Program-made: the position numbers and the translations under genes
In this document: one piece after another, positions 46,253 through 54,604 of the stretch
Position numbering within the stretch: the first letter of the stretch is position 1
Layout: every line of letters starts with the position of its first letter
Notes under the pieces: model-generated
What the model was told of the DNA's origin: nothing
Database searches by the model: none
The model's input: only the letters and a program-made list of their open reading frames with translations
NCBI GenBank assembly: GCA_965278965.1
Contig: OZ257127.1
Coordinates: 372,001-436,000 of the forward strand
Direction: 5' to 3'
DNA: 64,000 bases
Source of the DNA: UBA10649 sp965278965
Lineage (GTDB): Bacteria; Actinomycetota; Actinomycetes; S36-B12

Positions 46253-47284
46253 ATGGACATCGGAGTCGTCCTGCAGTGCACGCCCCCGGCGGCGCGCGTG
46301 ATCGACCTGGCCCGGCGGGCCGAGACCTACGGGTTCTCGCACGTGTGGACCTTCGACTCCCACATCCTGTGGGAGGAGCCGTACGTCATCTACAGCAAGA
46401 TCCTCGACGAGACCCGCAAGGTCGTCGTCGGTCCGATGGTGACGAACCCCGCGACGCGCGACGTCACGGTGACAGCCTCGGTGTTCGCGACGCTGAACGA
46501 GATGTACGGCAACCGCACCGTGATCGGGATCGGGCGGGGCGACTCGGCGGTCCGGGTCACCAACGGCAAGCCCGTCTCCGTCGCCGAGCTGCGCCAGGCC
46601 GTCGTCGACATCAAGGGGCTGGCCAACGGCGAGGCCGTCGACTACAAGGGCAGCACGCTTCGCCTACCGTGGGCGAGCGCCAGCCGCACGCCGGTGTGGG
46701 TCGCGGCGTACGGGCCTAAGGTGCTCGCGCTAACCGGCGAGGTCGGCGACGGGTTCATCCTGCAGCTGGCCGACCCGTCGATCGCCGAGTGGACGATCGC
46801 GGCGGTCCGGCAGGCCGCGGCTGACGCGGGGCGCGACCCCGACGACCTGTACATCTGCGTCGCCGCCCCGGCCTATGTGACTGACGGGTCGGACGAGGCC
46901 CTCGCCCACGCTCGCGACCAGCTCCGCTGGTTCGGGGGCATGGTCGGCAACCACGTCGCCGACATCGTCGAGCGCTACGGCCACTCCGGCGCCGCCGTGC
47001 CTGCCGCCCTCACCGAGTACATCAAGGGGCGGCAGGGCTACGACTACAACCAGCACGGTCAGGCGGGCAACGAGCACGCCGATTTCGTCCCCGACGAGAT
47101 CGTGGACCGCTTCTGCATCATCGGCACGCCCGAGGAGCACGCGCGCCGCATCGAGGAGCTCAAGGCGCTCGGCGTCGACCAGTTCGCCGTCTACCTGCAG
47201 CACGACGACAAGGACCGCACCCTCGCCGCGTACGGCGAGAAGGTGATCCCGGCGGTGCAGGAGTACCTCCTCGCGACGTCGTAG
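46253..47284 (+). CDS. LLM class flavin/F420-dependent oxidoreductase in pyrimidine operon
   Basis: A 343-residue luciferase-like TIM-barrel protein. It begins MDIGVVLQCTPPAARVIDLARRAE, with FSHVWTFDSHILWEEPYVIY and GNRTVIGIGRGDSAVRVTNG. The family binds FMN or F420. To my recollection (not checked) TIGR03842-type F420 oxidoreductases are found beside dihydropyrimidinase genes. The operon position suggests action on a pyrimidine or a derived ring. RutA, a distant LLM relative, opens uracil oxidatively. The ATG has AAAGGTGAG upstream. Confidence 0.87.
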   Translation: MDIGVVLQCTPPAARVIDLARRAETYGFSHVWTFDSHILWEEPYVIYSKILDETRKVVVGPMVTNPATRDVTVTASVFATLNEMYGNRTVIGIGRGDSAVRVTNGKPVSVAELRQAVVDIKGLANGEAVDYKGSTLRLPWASASRTPVWVAAYGPKVLALTGEVGDGFILQLADPSIAEWTIAAVRQAAADAGRDPDDLYICVAAPAYVTDGSDEALAHARDQLRWFGGMVGNHVADIVERYGHSGAAVPAALTEYIKGRQGYDYNQHGQAGNEHADFVPDEIVDRFCIIGTPEEHARRIEELKALGVDQFAVYLQHDDKDRTLAAYGEKVIPAVQEYLLATS

Positions 47285-47332
47285 GTCACGAGTTGATATC
47301 GGGGGCGGGGATTTTACGGGAGTGAAACGCAC

Positions 47333-48250
47333 GTGAGCGATTCTTCGACGGTGACGACGGGCGGCAGGAGCGCGAGCCGCCGCTCGCCTCTCGCACGCCG
47401 GCTCCGGCGCGGCGCGGTGTCGTTGGGCTGGGCGGTCGCCGGCGTCGCGCTGGCGGTCCTCCTGTGGGAGATCGTCAAGGTGGTCGGCTCCCTCGTGTCC
47501 CTCCCACTGGACACGAGCGACCAGGCGATGCCCCACGTCTGGCAGATGATCGCCGGCTTCGGCCAGCCCGAGGTCCGCGGGTCCGACACCACCGTCCTGC
47601 AGGCGGTCGTCTCGGCCACCGCGTACTCGTTGATGATCGCGCTGTGCGGGTTCGCGATCGGCGTCGGGATCGGCCTGCTCCTTGCGATCATCATGCAGCG
47701 CTTCGCGTTCATGGAGCGCGGGCTGCTGCCCTTCGTGATCGCCTCGCAGACCGTCCCGCTCATCGCCCTGGCACCGCTCATCGTCGGCATCGGCAACCGC
47801 ATCAGCCTCGGTCCGCTCCAGTGGGGCACGACCCAGTCGGTCATGTTCATCGCCGCCTACCTCGCGTTCTTCCCGATGAGCGTCGGCGCGCTGCGAGGGC
47901 TCAAGGCGCCGTCGGCGACCGCCCTCGAGCTCATGCGCTCGTACGCCGCGACACCCCGCCAGACGCTTACCCGCCTGCGCTTCCCCGCGTCCGTCCCGTA
48001 CCTGATCCCCGCGATGAAGGTCTCCGCCGCCGCCGCCATCGTGGGAACGGTCGTCGCGGAGATCTCGACCGGCGTTCGCGGCGGCATCGGCCGCCTGTTG
48101 GTCGAGTACGCCCGGGAGGCGACGAGCCAGCCCGCGAAGGTCTACGTCGCGGTCTTCGGGGCGATCGCCCTCGGCCTGATCGCCGCCGGTCTCGTGACTC
48201 TCCTCGATGTCGCGGTCTCCCGCAACCTGCCCAAGGAGGAGCTCGTATGA
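47333..48250 (+). CDS. ABC transporter permease, SsuC/TauC/ThiX-like, first of two
   Basis: A 305-residue inner-membrane protein with a basic N-terminus followed by about six helices. The coupling loop is ALELMRSYAATPRQTLTRLRFPASVPYL, typical of BPD_transp_1 permeases of nitrate/taurine/pyrimidine systems. The start is GTG 47333 with GGGAG upstream, and the stop overlaps the ATPase start (ATGA). Together with the second permease it would form a heterodimeric channel for the THI5-like binding protein. Confidence 0.9.
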   Translation: MSDSSTVTTGGRSASRRSPLARRLRRGAVSLGWAVAGVALAVLLWEIVKVVGSLVSLPLDTSDQAMPHVWQMIAGFGQPEVRGSDTTVLQAVVSATAYSLMIALCGFAIGVGIGLLLAIIMQRFAFMERGLLPFVIASQTVPLIALAPLIVGIGNRISLGPLQWGTTQSVMFIAAYLAFFPMSVGALRGLKAPSATALELMRSYAATPRQTLTRLRFPASVPYLIPAMKVSAAAAIVGTVVAEISTGVRGGIGRLLVEYAREATSQPAKVYVAVFGAIALGLIAAGLVTLLDVAVSRNLPKEELV

Positions 48251-49068
48251 CCGTCACGACGAAGGCGCGTGCCGTCCGCGCCGACGGCGTCTGGAAGATC
48301 TTCAACGAGGGTGAGGCCGGCGAGGTGACGGCCCTCCAGGACATCACCTTGGAGGTTGGCGCCGGCGAGTTCGTCTCGCTCATCGGACCGTCCGGGTGCG
48401 GCAAGAGCACGCTGCTGCGCGTGATCGCCGACCTCACGCAGGCCACCCGCGGGACGATCGAGGTCGCCGGCGTGAGCGCCGCCGAGGCACGCCAGGACCA
48501 GAAGTACGGGATGGCGTTCCAGCAGGCGGCGCTGTTCGACTGGCGCACGGTCCGCCGCAACGTCGAGCTGCCGCTCGAGCTCCAGGGCTGGGACAAGACC
48601 CGCCGGGCCGCCCGCGCGATGGAGCTGCTGGAGATGGTCCAGCTGGCCGACTTCGCCGACCACCGTCCGTGGGAGCTGTCCGGCGGGATGCAGCAGCGGG
48701 TCGCGATCGCGCGCTCGCTCGCCGTGGACCCGCCGCTGCTGCTGATGGACGAGCCGTTCGGCGCCCTCGACGAGATGACGCGCGAGCGGATGCAGAACGA
48801 GCTGCTGCGCATCCGCGAGGAGACCGGCAAGAGCATCATCTTCGTCACTCACTCGATCCCCGAGGCGGTCTACCTCTCCGACCGAGTCGTCGTGATGTCG
48901 CCACGACCCGGACGTATCACCGACATCGTCCCGATCGCCCTCGGCGAGCGGACCGAGGACACTCGCGAGGCCGACGACTTCTACGCCGGCGTCACAGCGG
49001 TCCGCGAGGCGCTGCGTGGACGTGGACATGGCGGCTCGCCGGCACGGGCCCGGATCGGCGAGGTCTAG
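48247..49068 (+). CDS. ABC transporter ATP-binding protein, SsuB/TauB-like
   Basis: A 273-residue ATPase. Walker A is GPSGCGKSTLLRVI, the signature is LSGGMQQRVAIARSLA, Walker B is LLLMDEPFGALDE, and the switch is VTHSIPEAVYLSDRV. The GMQQRV form and lack of a long C-terminal domain fit the nitrate/sulfonate/pyrimidine-type importers. It overlaps both flanking permease genes by 1-4 bases. Confidence 0.93.
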   Translation: MTVTTKARAVRADGVWKIFNEGEAGEVTALQDITLEVGAGEFVSLIGPSGCGKSTLLRVIADLTQATRGTIEVAGVSAAEARQDQKYGMAFQQAALFDWRTVRRNVELPLELQGWDKTRRAARAMELLEMVQLADFADHRPWELSGGMQQRVAIARSLAVDPPLLLMDEPFGALDEMTRERMQNELLRIREETGKSIIFVTHSIPEAVYLSDRVVVMSPRPGRITDIVPIALGERTEDTREADDFYAGVTAVREALRGRGHGGSPARARIGEV

Positions 49069-49838
49069 TGGGTGCCCGCCTGAAGTCGGTCTGGCCGCCC
49101 CTGCTGGTCGGGGTGGTCCTCCTCGGCGCGTGGCAGCTCCTCGTGGTCGCGCGCGATATCAAGCCCTACCTGCTCCCCGCCCCGAGCCTGATCTGGCAGA
49201 ACTTCTCCGGTGAGTTCGGCCTCATGTGGTCGACCGCCATCTACACCGCGACGACCGCTCTTCTCGGGCTCGTCATCGGCACGGTGCTCGGCCTCGCGCT
49301 CGCGCTCCTCGCGCAGCGGTTCATCGTCGTCAACAACCTCGTCACGCCGCTCGCCGCCGGTCTCGCCGCGGTCCCGATCGTCGCGCTCACGCCGATCCTG
49401 AACAACATGTTCGACATCACCAGCCGCACGCCCCGCGTCCTCGTGACGACGATCATCGTGTTCTTCCCGGTCTACGTGAACGTCATGCGCGGCCTCGTGC
49501 AGGTGCAGCCGGTCCAGCTGGAGCTGATGCGTTCGATGAACGCCCGGCACGGAACGGTCCTGCGGCTGCTTCGGGTGCCGAACGCGATCCCCTTCTTCTT
49601 CACTGCCCTGAAGATCGCCGCTCCGTTGTCGGTCATCGCCGCGCTCGTCTCGGAGTACTTCGGCGGACCGCAGCTGGGGCTTGGCAGCCGCATCGCCTCC
49701 GCGGCAGCCAACACGGCCTACGGCCGCGCCTGGGCCTACGTCGTCGCGGCGATCATCACCGGCTTGATCTTCTATCTCGCAGTCCTCGCCGCCGAGCGAT
49801 GGGCCGCCCCCTGGACGGGCCGTTCCCGGTCGGCCTGA
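49068..49838 (+). CDS. ABC transporter permease, SsuC/TauC/ThiX-like, second of two
   Basis: A 256-residue permease. It starts at GTG 49068, sharing one base with the ATPase stop (TAGTG). Helices begin WPPLLVGVVLLGAWQLLVV, and the coupling loop is QLELMRSMNARHGTVLRLLRVPNAIPFF. Having two different permease genes is unusual for the SsuABC type, which normally uses a homodimer, but is known for some pyrimidine-precursor importers. Confidence 0.9.
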   Translation: MGARLKSVWPPLLVGVVLLGAWQLLVVARDIKPYLLPAPSLIWQNFSGEFGLMWSTAIYTATTALLGLVIGTVLGLALALLAQRFIVVNNLVTPLAAGLAAVPIVALTPILNNMFDITSRTPRVLVTTIIVFFPVYVNVMRGLVQVQPVQLELMRSMNARHGTVLRLLRVPNAIPFFFTALKIAAPLSVIAALVSEYFGGPQLGLGSRIASAAANTAYGRAWAYVVAAIITGLIFYLAVLAAERWAAPWTGRSRSA

Positions 49839-49870
49839 GAACGACCACTCGCACAACCAAGGAGGAGACA

Positions 49871-51091
49871 ATGCGCCAGACCGCACGCAGTCGATGGGTC
49901 GCCCTCACGGGCGTCGCCGTCGTCGGTGCCCTCGCACTGACGGCCTGCAGCAGCACGTCGTCGTCGGAGTCCACGTCCGCGGAGGCAAGCGCCCCCGCCT
50001 CGTCGGCTGCGGCGTCCGCGGAGGCATCGGCGCCGGCATCAGCGCCGGCGGAGTGCACGACACCGACGCCGGTGACCTTGCAGCTCCAGTGGTTCGCCCA
50101 GGCCCAGTTCGCCGGCTACTACGCCGCCAAGGACAAGGGCTTCTACGCGGACCAGTGCCTGGATGTCACGATCCTGGAGGGCGGCGTCGACATCGTCCCC
50201 CAGACCGTCCTCGCCCAGGGCAACGCCGACTTCGCGATCGCCTGGGTCCCCAAGGCCCTCGCGTCCCGTGAGCAGGGCGCACTCATCACCAACGTCGCCC
50301 AGGTGTTCCAGAAGTCCGGCACGCTTCAGGTCTCGTGGGCCGACTCCGGCATCACGACCGCGGCTGACTTCAAGGGCAAGAAGATCGGCAACTGGGGCTT
50401 CGGCAACGAGTTCGAGGTGTTCGCCGCGATCTCGAAGGCCGGACTCGACCCGGCCGCCGACGTCGAGCTCGTGCAGCAGCAGTTCGACATGCAGGGCCTG
50501 CTGAAGAAGGAGATCGACGCCGCCGAGGCGATGACGTACAACGAGTACGCACAGCTCTTGGAGACGAAGAACCCGGACACCGGCGAGCTCTACAAGCCTG
50601 AGGACTTCAACGTCCTGAGCTACGAGGACGAGGGCGTCGGCATGCTCCAGGACGCCATCTGGGCCTCGCAGGAGCGGCTGGCCGACCCGACGTACCAGGA
50701 CCTGACGCAGAAGTTCGTCACCGCGTCGCTCGAGGGCTGGATCTACTGCCGTGACAACGCCGAGGAGTGCGCGACGATCGTCACCGACAACGGCTCGAAG
50801 CTCGGGGCGAGCCACCAGCTGTGGATGATGAACGAGATCAACAAGCTGATCTGGCCGTCTCCGGCCGGCGTCGGCGTCATGGATCCGGCGAAGTGGGAGC
50901 AGACGGCGACCATCTCCCTCAGCACGAAGAACCTCGAGGGATCGACCGTCATCACCAAGGAGCCCGATGCCGAGGCGTACACGGACACGTACGCCGTCGC
51001 GGCCAATGCGGCGCTGACCGCGGACGGCCTGAACACCACCGGCGACGCCTTCGCGCCGCTGTCGGTGACCCTCAACGAGGGCGGCAACTAG
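49871..51091 (+). CDS. NMT1/THI5-like substrate-binding lipoprotein
   Basis: A 406-residue lipoprotein. The signal ends at the lipobox ALTAC (Cys 26), followed by about 35 residues of Ser/Ala/Glu linker to the cell surface. The binding domain opens TPVTLQLQWFAQAQFAGYYAAKDKGFY, a strong NMT1/THI5 signature used for hydroxymethylpyrimidine, riboflavin precursors and related planar rings. GGVDIVPQTVLAQGNADFAI follows. With dihydropyrimidinase in the same operon, a pyrimidine base or hydantoin ligand is likely. The ATG has AAGGAGGAG upstream, and a strong hairpin follows the stop. Confidence 0.93.
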   Translation: MRQTARSRWVALTGVAVVGALALTACSSTSSSESTSAEASAPASSAAASAEASAPASAPAECTTPTPVTLQLQWFAQAQFAGYYAAKDKGFYADQCLDVTILEGGVDIVPQTVLAQGNADFAIAWVPKALASREQGALITNVAQVFQKSGTLQVSWADSGITTAADFKGKKIGNWGFGNEFEVFAAISKAGLDPAADVELVQQQFDMQGLLKKEIDAAEAMTYNEYAQLLETKNPDTGELYKPEDFNVLSYEDEGVGMLQDAIWASQERLADPTYQDLTQKFVTASLEGWIYCRDNAEECATIVTDNGSKLGASHQLWMMNEINKLIWPSPAGVGVMDPAKWEQTATISLSTKNLEGSTVITKEPDAEAYTDTYAVAANAALTADGLNTTGDAFAPLSVTLNEGGN

Positions 51092-51101
51092 CACGACCGG
51101 A

Positions 51102-51138
51102 GATAGGGCCCCGGGACTCTCCATCCCGGGGCCCTATC
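51102..51138 (+). terminator. Strong terminator of the pyrimidine operon
   Basis: A perfect 15-bp stem (51102-51116 with 51124-51138) with a 7-base loop lies 11 bases after the binding-protein stop. No T-run follows, as is common in high-GC genomes. It separates the catabolic operon from the adenylation cluster. Confidence 0.75.
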
Positions 51139-51234
51139 GCTGCCTGGATCCCAACGGCATGCTTGGCTGCCGCGGGCGCGCCCCATGGGTCAGCGCTCGG
51201 AAACCACCGCCCATCGACCGACCGGAGAGGCTCG

Positions 51235-52743
51235 ATGCCGACGGCCGACGCCACTGACCGTCCGCGCCGCCCGTTGGAGGGTCTGCGCCGCTGGGCGGCT
51301 CGCGACCCCGACCGCGTCGCACTCCGTGACGCCGAGCTGTCGATGACCTACGGCGAGCTGCTCGCCTACGTCGAGGCCACGGCGCCCGCCGCCCGGGCCG
51401 CGCTCGGCCAGCGGACGGACGGCGCCTTCCTGCCTGTCCTGGTCGATCGTTCCGTCGGCTCAGCCGCGGCTGTCCTCGCCTGCCTACTTGGTCGGGTCCG
51501 GTTCGTCCCGGTGGACGCCGCCGCAGCGCCGGAGCTCGTGCAGTCCATCGTCGGTCGCGCAGGCGCGCCGGGAGTCCACCTGGCAGGCCCCCGTGTCTCC
51601 CCCGGCGTCGCCGGGTCCGTGCCGATCGACCTCGGCCGCGCTGTCGGCGCGGGTGACACCGTCGACGAGCCGGCCGAGTCCGAGACCGGTTTGCTGTTCT
51701 TCTCGTCGGGTTCGACGGGAGAGCCGAAGGGAATCGTCCTCACGTGGCACGCGCTCGAGCAGCGCTGGCGGTCGCGGGACCGCGAGTACGCCGCCTTCGG
51801 CGACGATCGACGTCAGCCGCTGGTCATTCCCCTCGACTCGTCCTGGGGTGTCGCCAAGGTCGGAGACGTCGCCTCGGGCTTCGGCGAGCACATCATCGAC
51901 GTGGCAAGCACGGGTCCCGTCGCCTTCCTCGCCGAGAGCCGGCGCTTCGGCGCCACCGCAATGGCGATCCCCGCCCAGCTCGCCCGCCTGATCGCCCAGC
52001 TGCCCCCACGGCTGGTTATCCCGTTGCCTGCTGTCCGCCGACTGCACATCGCCGCCGAGGGCTTCCGGTACGAGTACATGCCCGGCCTGCAGGCGACCTT
52101 CGGACCGACGACGACCATCGTGCACAGCCTGGCGAGCAGCGAGGGCGGCCGCGAGATTGCGACGTGCTTCGCCCTCCAGGACGCCCCCGCCGCCGGGGCG
52201 GTCCACATCGGCGAGCCACTCTTCCCCGACAGCCTGCGCGTGGTCGACGTCCCCGGGATGGACGGAGTCGGAGAGGTCCATGTCGCTGGCTCGATCGCCG
52301 TCGGCTACCTCGACGATCCGGAGCTCACGCAGAACCGCTTCTACATCGACGCCGACGGTCGACGCTGGTGGAGGTCTCATGACCTCGTGTCCCGCGACCC
52401 GGTGGGCGGACTTCGTCACGAGGGACGTCTCGACGACGTGGTGAAGGTGCGCGGGAAGCTCGCCGCACCGGGAGACGTCACCGCGGTCCTGCTCGACATC
52501 GGTGGGATCACCAGCGCGATAACCGTCCCGGTCGTCACGGACGGGAACACCCGCCTCGTCGCCCATGTGGATGTCGCCCCGGGGTCGGCACTCACGCTCG
52601 CCGAGGTCCGCCAGGTCCTGTCGAGCCGCCTACCGGCCCACGCCGTACCCTCAGCGGTCATGCGTCATGCTCGCCTTCCTGTCACGGGGCGGGGGAAGGT
52701 CGACCGGAGCGCGCTGATGGCTGGTCCGTTCGAGTCGTGGTGA
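51235..52743 (+). CDS. Stand-alone adenylation enzyme 1 (AMP-binding family)
   Basis: A 502-residue ANL-superfamily protein without fused carrier or condensation domains. The ATP loop FFSSGSTGEPKGIVLTW is at about 155-171. The A6-like GEVHVAGSIAVGYLDDPELT, the A8 GRLDDVVKVRGK and the A10 LPVTGRGKVDRSAL (catalytic Lys about 488) are intact. Two core motifs are altered: the YGxTE position reads HSLASSEGG and the TGD position reads RSHDLV. It is related throughout its length to the next gene. The ATG has GGAGAGG upstream. It probably activates a carboxylic acid as acyl-AMP for the ACP two genes downstream; the acid is unknown. Confidence 0.85.
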   Translation: MPTADATDRPRRPLEGLRRWAARDPDRVALRDAELSMTYGELLAYVEATAPAARAALGQRTDGAFLPVLVDRSVGSAAAVLACLLGRVRFVPVDAAAAPELVQSIVGRAGAPGVHLAGPRVSPGVAGSVPIDLGRAVGAGDTVDEPAESETGLLFFSSGSTGEPKGIVLTWHALEQRWRSRDREYAAFGDDRRQPLVIPLDSSWGVAKVGDVASGFGEHIIDVASTGPVAFLAESRRFGATAMAIPAQLARLIAQLPPRLVIPLPAVRRLHIAAEGFRYEYMPGLQATFGPTTTIVHSLASSEGGREIATCFALQDAPAAGAVHIGEPLFPDSLRVVDVPGMDGVGEVHVAGSIAVGYLDDPELTQNRFYIDADGRRWWRSHDLVSRDPVGGLRHEGRLDDVVKVRGKLAAPGDVTAVLLDIGGITSAITVPVVTDGNTRLVAHVDVAPGSALTLAEVRQVLSSRLPAHAVPSAVMRHARLPVTGRGKVDRSALMAGPFESW

Positions 52744-52785
52744 CAGGTCGCGCCACAGGGGTGCGACGCAGGAGGAGGGAACGTC

Positions 52786-54297
52786 ATGCCGGCCAGCGAG
52801 GGAGGCCACCGGCGACCGCTCGATGGGCTTCGGGCCTGGGCGGCGCGCACACCTGACCGGGTCGCGCTGGCCGACCTGACGACGTCGATGACGTTCGCGG
52901 AGCTGCTGGCGTACGTCGAGGTCACGTCGGCGGCGACGCGCACGGCCATGAATCAGGCGCCCCCCGGGGCCTTTCTCCCCGTCATCATCGACAGGTCGGT
53001 CGGGTCTGCCGCAGCGGTGATGGCGTGCTTCCTCGGCCGCGTGCCGTTCGTCCCGGTCGACGTCCGCACGACCCCGGAGCTCAAGGCGCGCCTCGCCCAG
53101 CGCACGGGCGACACCGGACTCCAGCTCATGGCCGCACGCGACGGCGACGGGATCCCGGGCGCGACCTCGATCGACATGTCGCCCGCCGCCGACGGCTCCC
53201 CGGAGCCGGGCGCGATCGACGAGGAGTCCCCTGCGGTGGTCCTGTTCTCGTCGGGCTCGACCGGCGAGCCCAAGGGGATCGTGCTGTCGTGGCGCTGCCA
53301 GGAGTCGCGCTGGCGGGGCCGTGACGCGATGACCGCCGGCGAAGCCACCGAGAACCGCCGACAGCCGCTGCTGCTGCCGATGGACTCCGCCTGGGGCCTG
53401 CACGAGCTGGCCCTCGTCGCGTCGGGGTACGGGCATCTCATCGTCGACCCGGCGCAGCTGCGCACGACCGACCTCCTCGCCGCCCTCGCTCGGTTCGAGC
53501 CGTCCGCGATCGCCATGCCGGCGCAGCTCGCGCGCGTCGTCTCGCAGCTGCCGGACCGCGCCGTGGTCCCGCTGCCGAGCGTCGACCGCCTGCACATCGG
53601 CGGCGAGGGCTTCCGCTACGAGTTCTTCGACGGGCTTCGCCCCACGTTCCGCCCGGACGCGGTCATGGTGCACAGCCTTGCGAGCAGCGAGGGCGCGTGG
53701 ATCATCCTCGGCGAGTTCGCGCTCGCCGATGCCCGCGACCACGGGCCGGTCCACCTGGGCACCGCGCTGTTCCCAGGCGACCTGCGTCTCGACCCCGTGC
53801 CGGACCTTGGCGACGGGCTCAGCGAGGTCCACGTCGGCGGCGCCATCGCCACGGAGTACCTCGACGATCCCGAGCTGACCGCGGAGCGCTTCTACGCCGA
53901 CGCGGACGGCCGGCGGTGGTGGCGCTCGCACGACCTCGTCTCGTTCGACGAGACGGCGGGGATGTACCTGCATGCGGGTCGCATGGACGACGTCGTCAAG
54001 GTCCGTGGGCGGCTCGCCTCCCCGTCGGACGTGACGGCCGTGCTCTTGTCGATCGACGGTGTCGCCGGCGCGATCACGGTGCCGGTGGTGACCGAGGGCT
54101 CCACGCGCCTCGTCGCCCACGTCGAGATCGCCGACGGCGCCGATGTCTCCCGCGACGCCGTGCGCGCGACGCTGGCCGCCCGGCTCCCCGAGCACGCCGT
54201 ACCCTCGTCAGTCATGCGCCACGCCCACCTGCCGGTGAACGATCGCGGCAAGGTGGACCGGAGCGCTCTCATGGAGGGACCGTTCGTCCCGTGGTGA
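52786..54297 (+). CDS. Stand-alone adenylation enzyme 2, paralogue of the preceding gene
   Basis: A 503-residue paralogue. Shared landmarks are LFSSGSTGEPKGIVLSW, HSLASSEGAW in place of YGxTE, GGAIATEYLDDPELTAERFY, RSHDLVSFD in place of TGD, GRMDDVVKVRGR and LPVNDRGKVDRSAL. By eye well over a third of aligned positions are identical, with most change between the ATP loop and the HSLASSE motif, where substrate pockets lie. It starts with ATG after AGGAGGAGGG, 42 bases downstream of its twin. It may activate a second acid, or the two may act as a heterodimer. Confidence 0.85.
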   Translation: MPASEGGHRRPLDGLRAWAARTPDRVALADLTTSMTFAELLAYVEVTSAATRTAMNQAPPGAFLPVIIDRSVGSAAAVMACFLGRVPFVPVDVRTTPELKARLAQRTGDTGLQLMAARDGDGIPGATSIDMSPAADGSPEPGAIDEESPAVVLFSSGSTGEPKGIVLSWRCQESRWRGRDAMTAGEATENRRQPLLLPMDSAWGLHELALVASGYGHLIVDPAQLRTTDLLAALARFEPSAIAMPAQLARVVSQLPDRAVVPLPSVDRLHIGGEGFRYEFFDGLRPTFRPDAVMVHSLASSEGAWIILGEFALADARDHGPVHLGTALFPGDLRLDPVPDLGDGLSEVHVGGAIATEYLDDPELTAERFYADADGRRWWRSHDLVSFDETAGMYLHAGRMDDVVKVRGRLASPSDVTAVLLSIDGVAGAITVPVVTEGSTRLVAHVEIADGADVSRDAVRATLAARLPEHAVPSSVMRHAHLPVNDRGKVDRSALMEGPFVPW

Positions 54298-54348
54298 CCA
54301 GCCGTGGCCGCCGACCAGCACACACCGAACGACCAGGAGGAGCCGACC

Positions 54349-54603
54349 GTGGCTAGCGCGACCCGGGCCGAGATCGTCGAGCTGCTGCACGCGTGTGGCG
54401 TGTTCACGCTGCGGGAGCACGGCGTCGAGGAGGCGTTCCTTGACGGCTCGACCGACTTCCCGATCGCCGACCTCCGGATGGACAGCCTGTCGGCGATGGA
54501 GTTCTGCATCGTCCTGGAGGACCGGTGGGGGCTGTCGGTCTCGCCGGCCGAGGTGACCCGGCTCGGGACGCTGGGCGAGCTGATCGCCACGCTCGGAGGC
54601 TGA
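54349..54603 (+). CDS. Free-standing acyl carrier protein
   Basis: An 84-residue carrier protein. The phosphopantetheine site is DLRMDSLSAMEF with Ser46, and the following helix is VLEDRWGLSVS. The GTG at 54349 was chosen because AGGAGG lies eight bases upstream; an in-frame GTG at 54304 has none. Separate from any fatty-acid synthase gene and directly after two adenylation genes, it is likely the acceptor of the activated acid, as DltC is for DltA. The paired arrangement with two ligases is unusual. Confidence 0.87.
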   Translation: MASATRAEIVELLHACGVFTLREHGVEEAFLDGSTDFPIADLRMDSLSAMEFCIVLEDRWGLSVSPAEVTRLGTLGELIATLGG

Positions 54604-54604
54604 C

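Noticed and set aside
51235..54297. Fragments of a broken NRPS megasynthase
   Set aside because: Both adenylation genes are full length with their own start codons and Shine-Dalgarno sites, and no condensation or thiolation remnant is attached.
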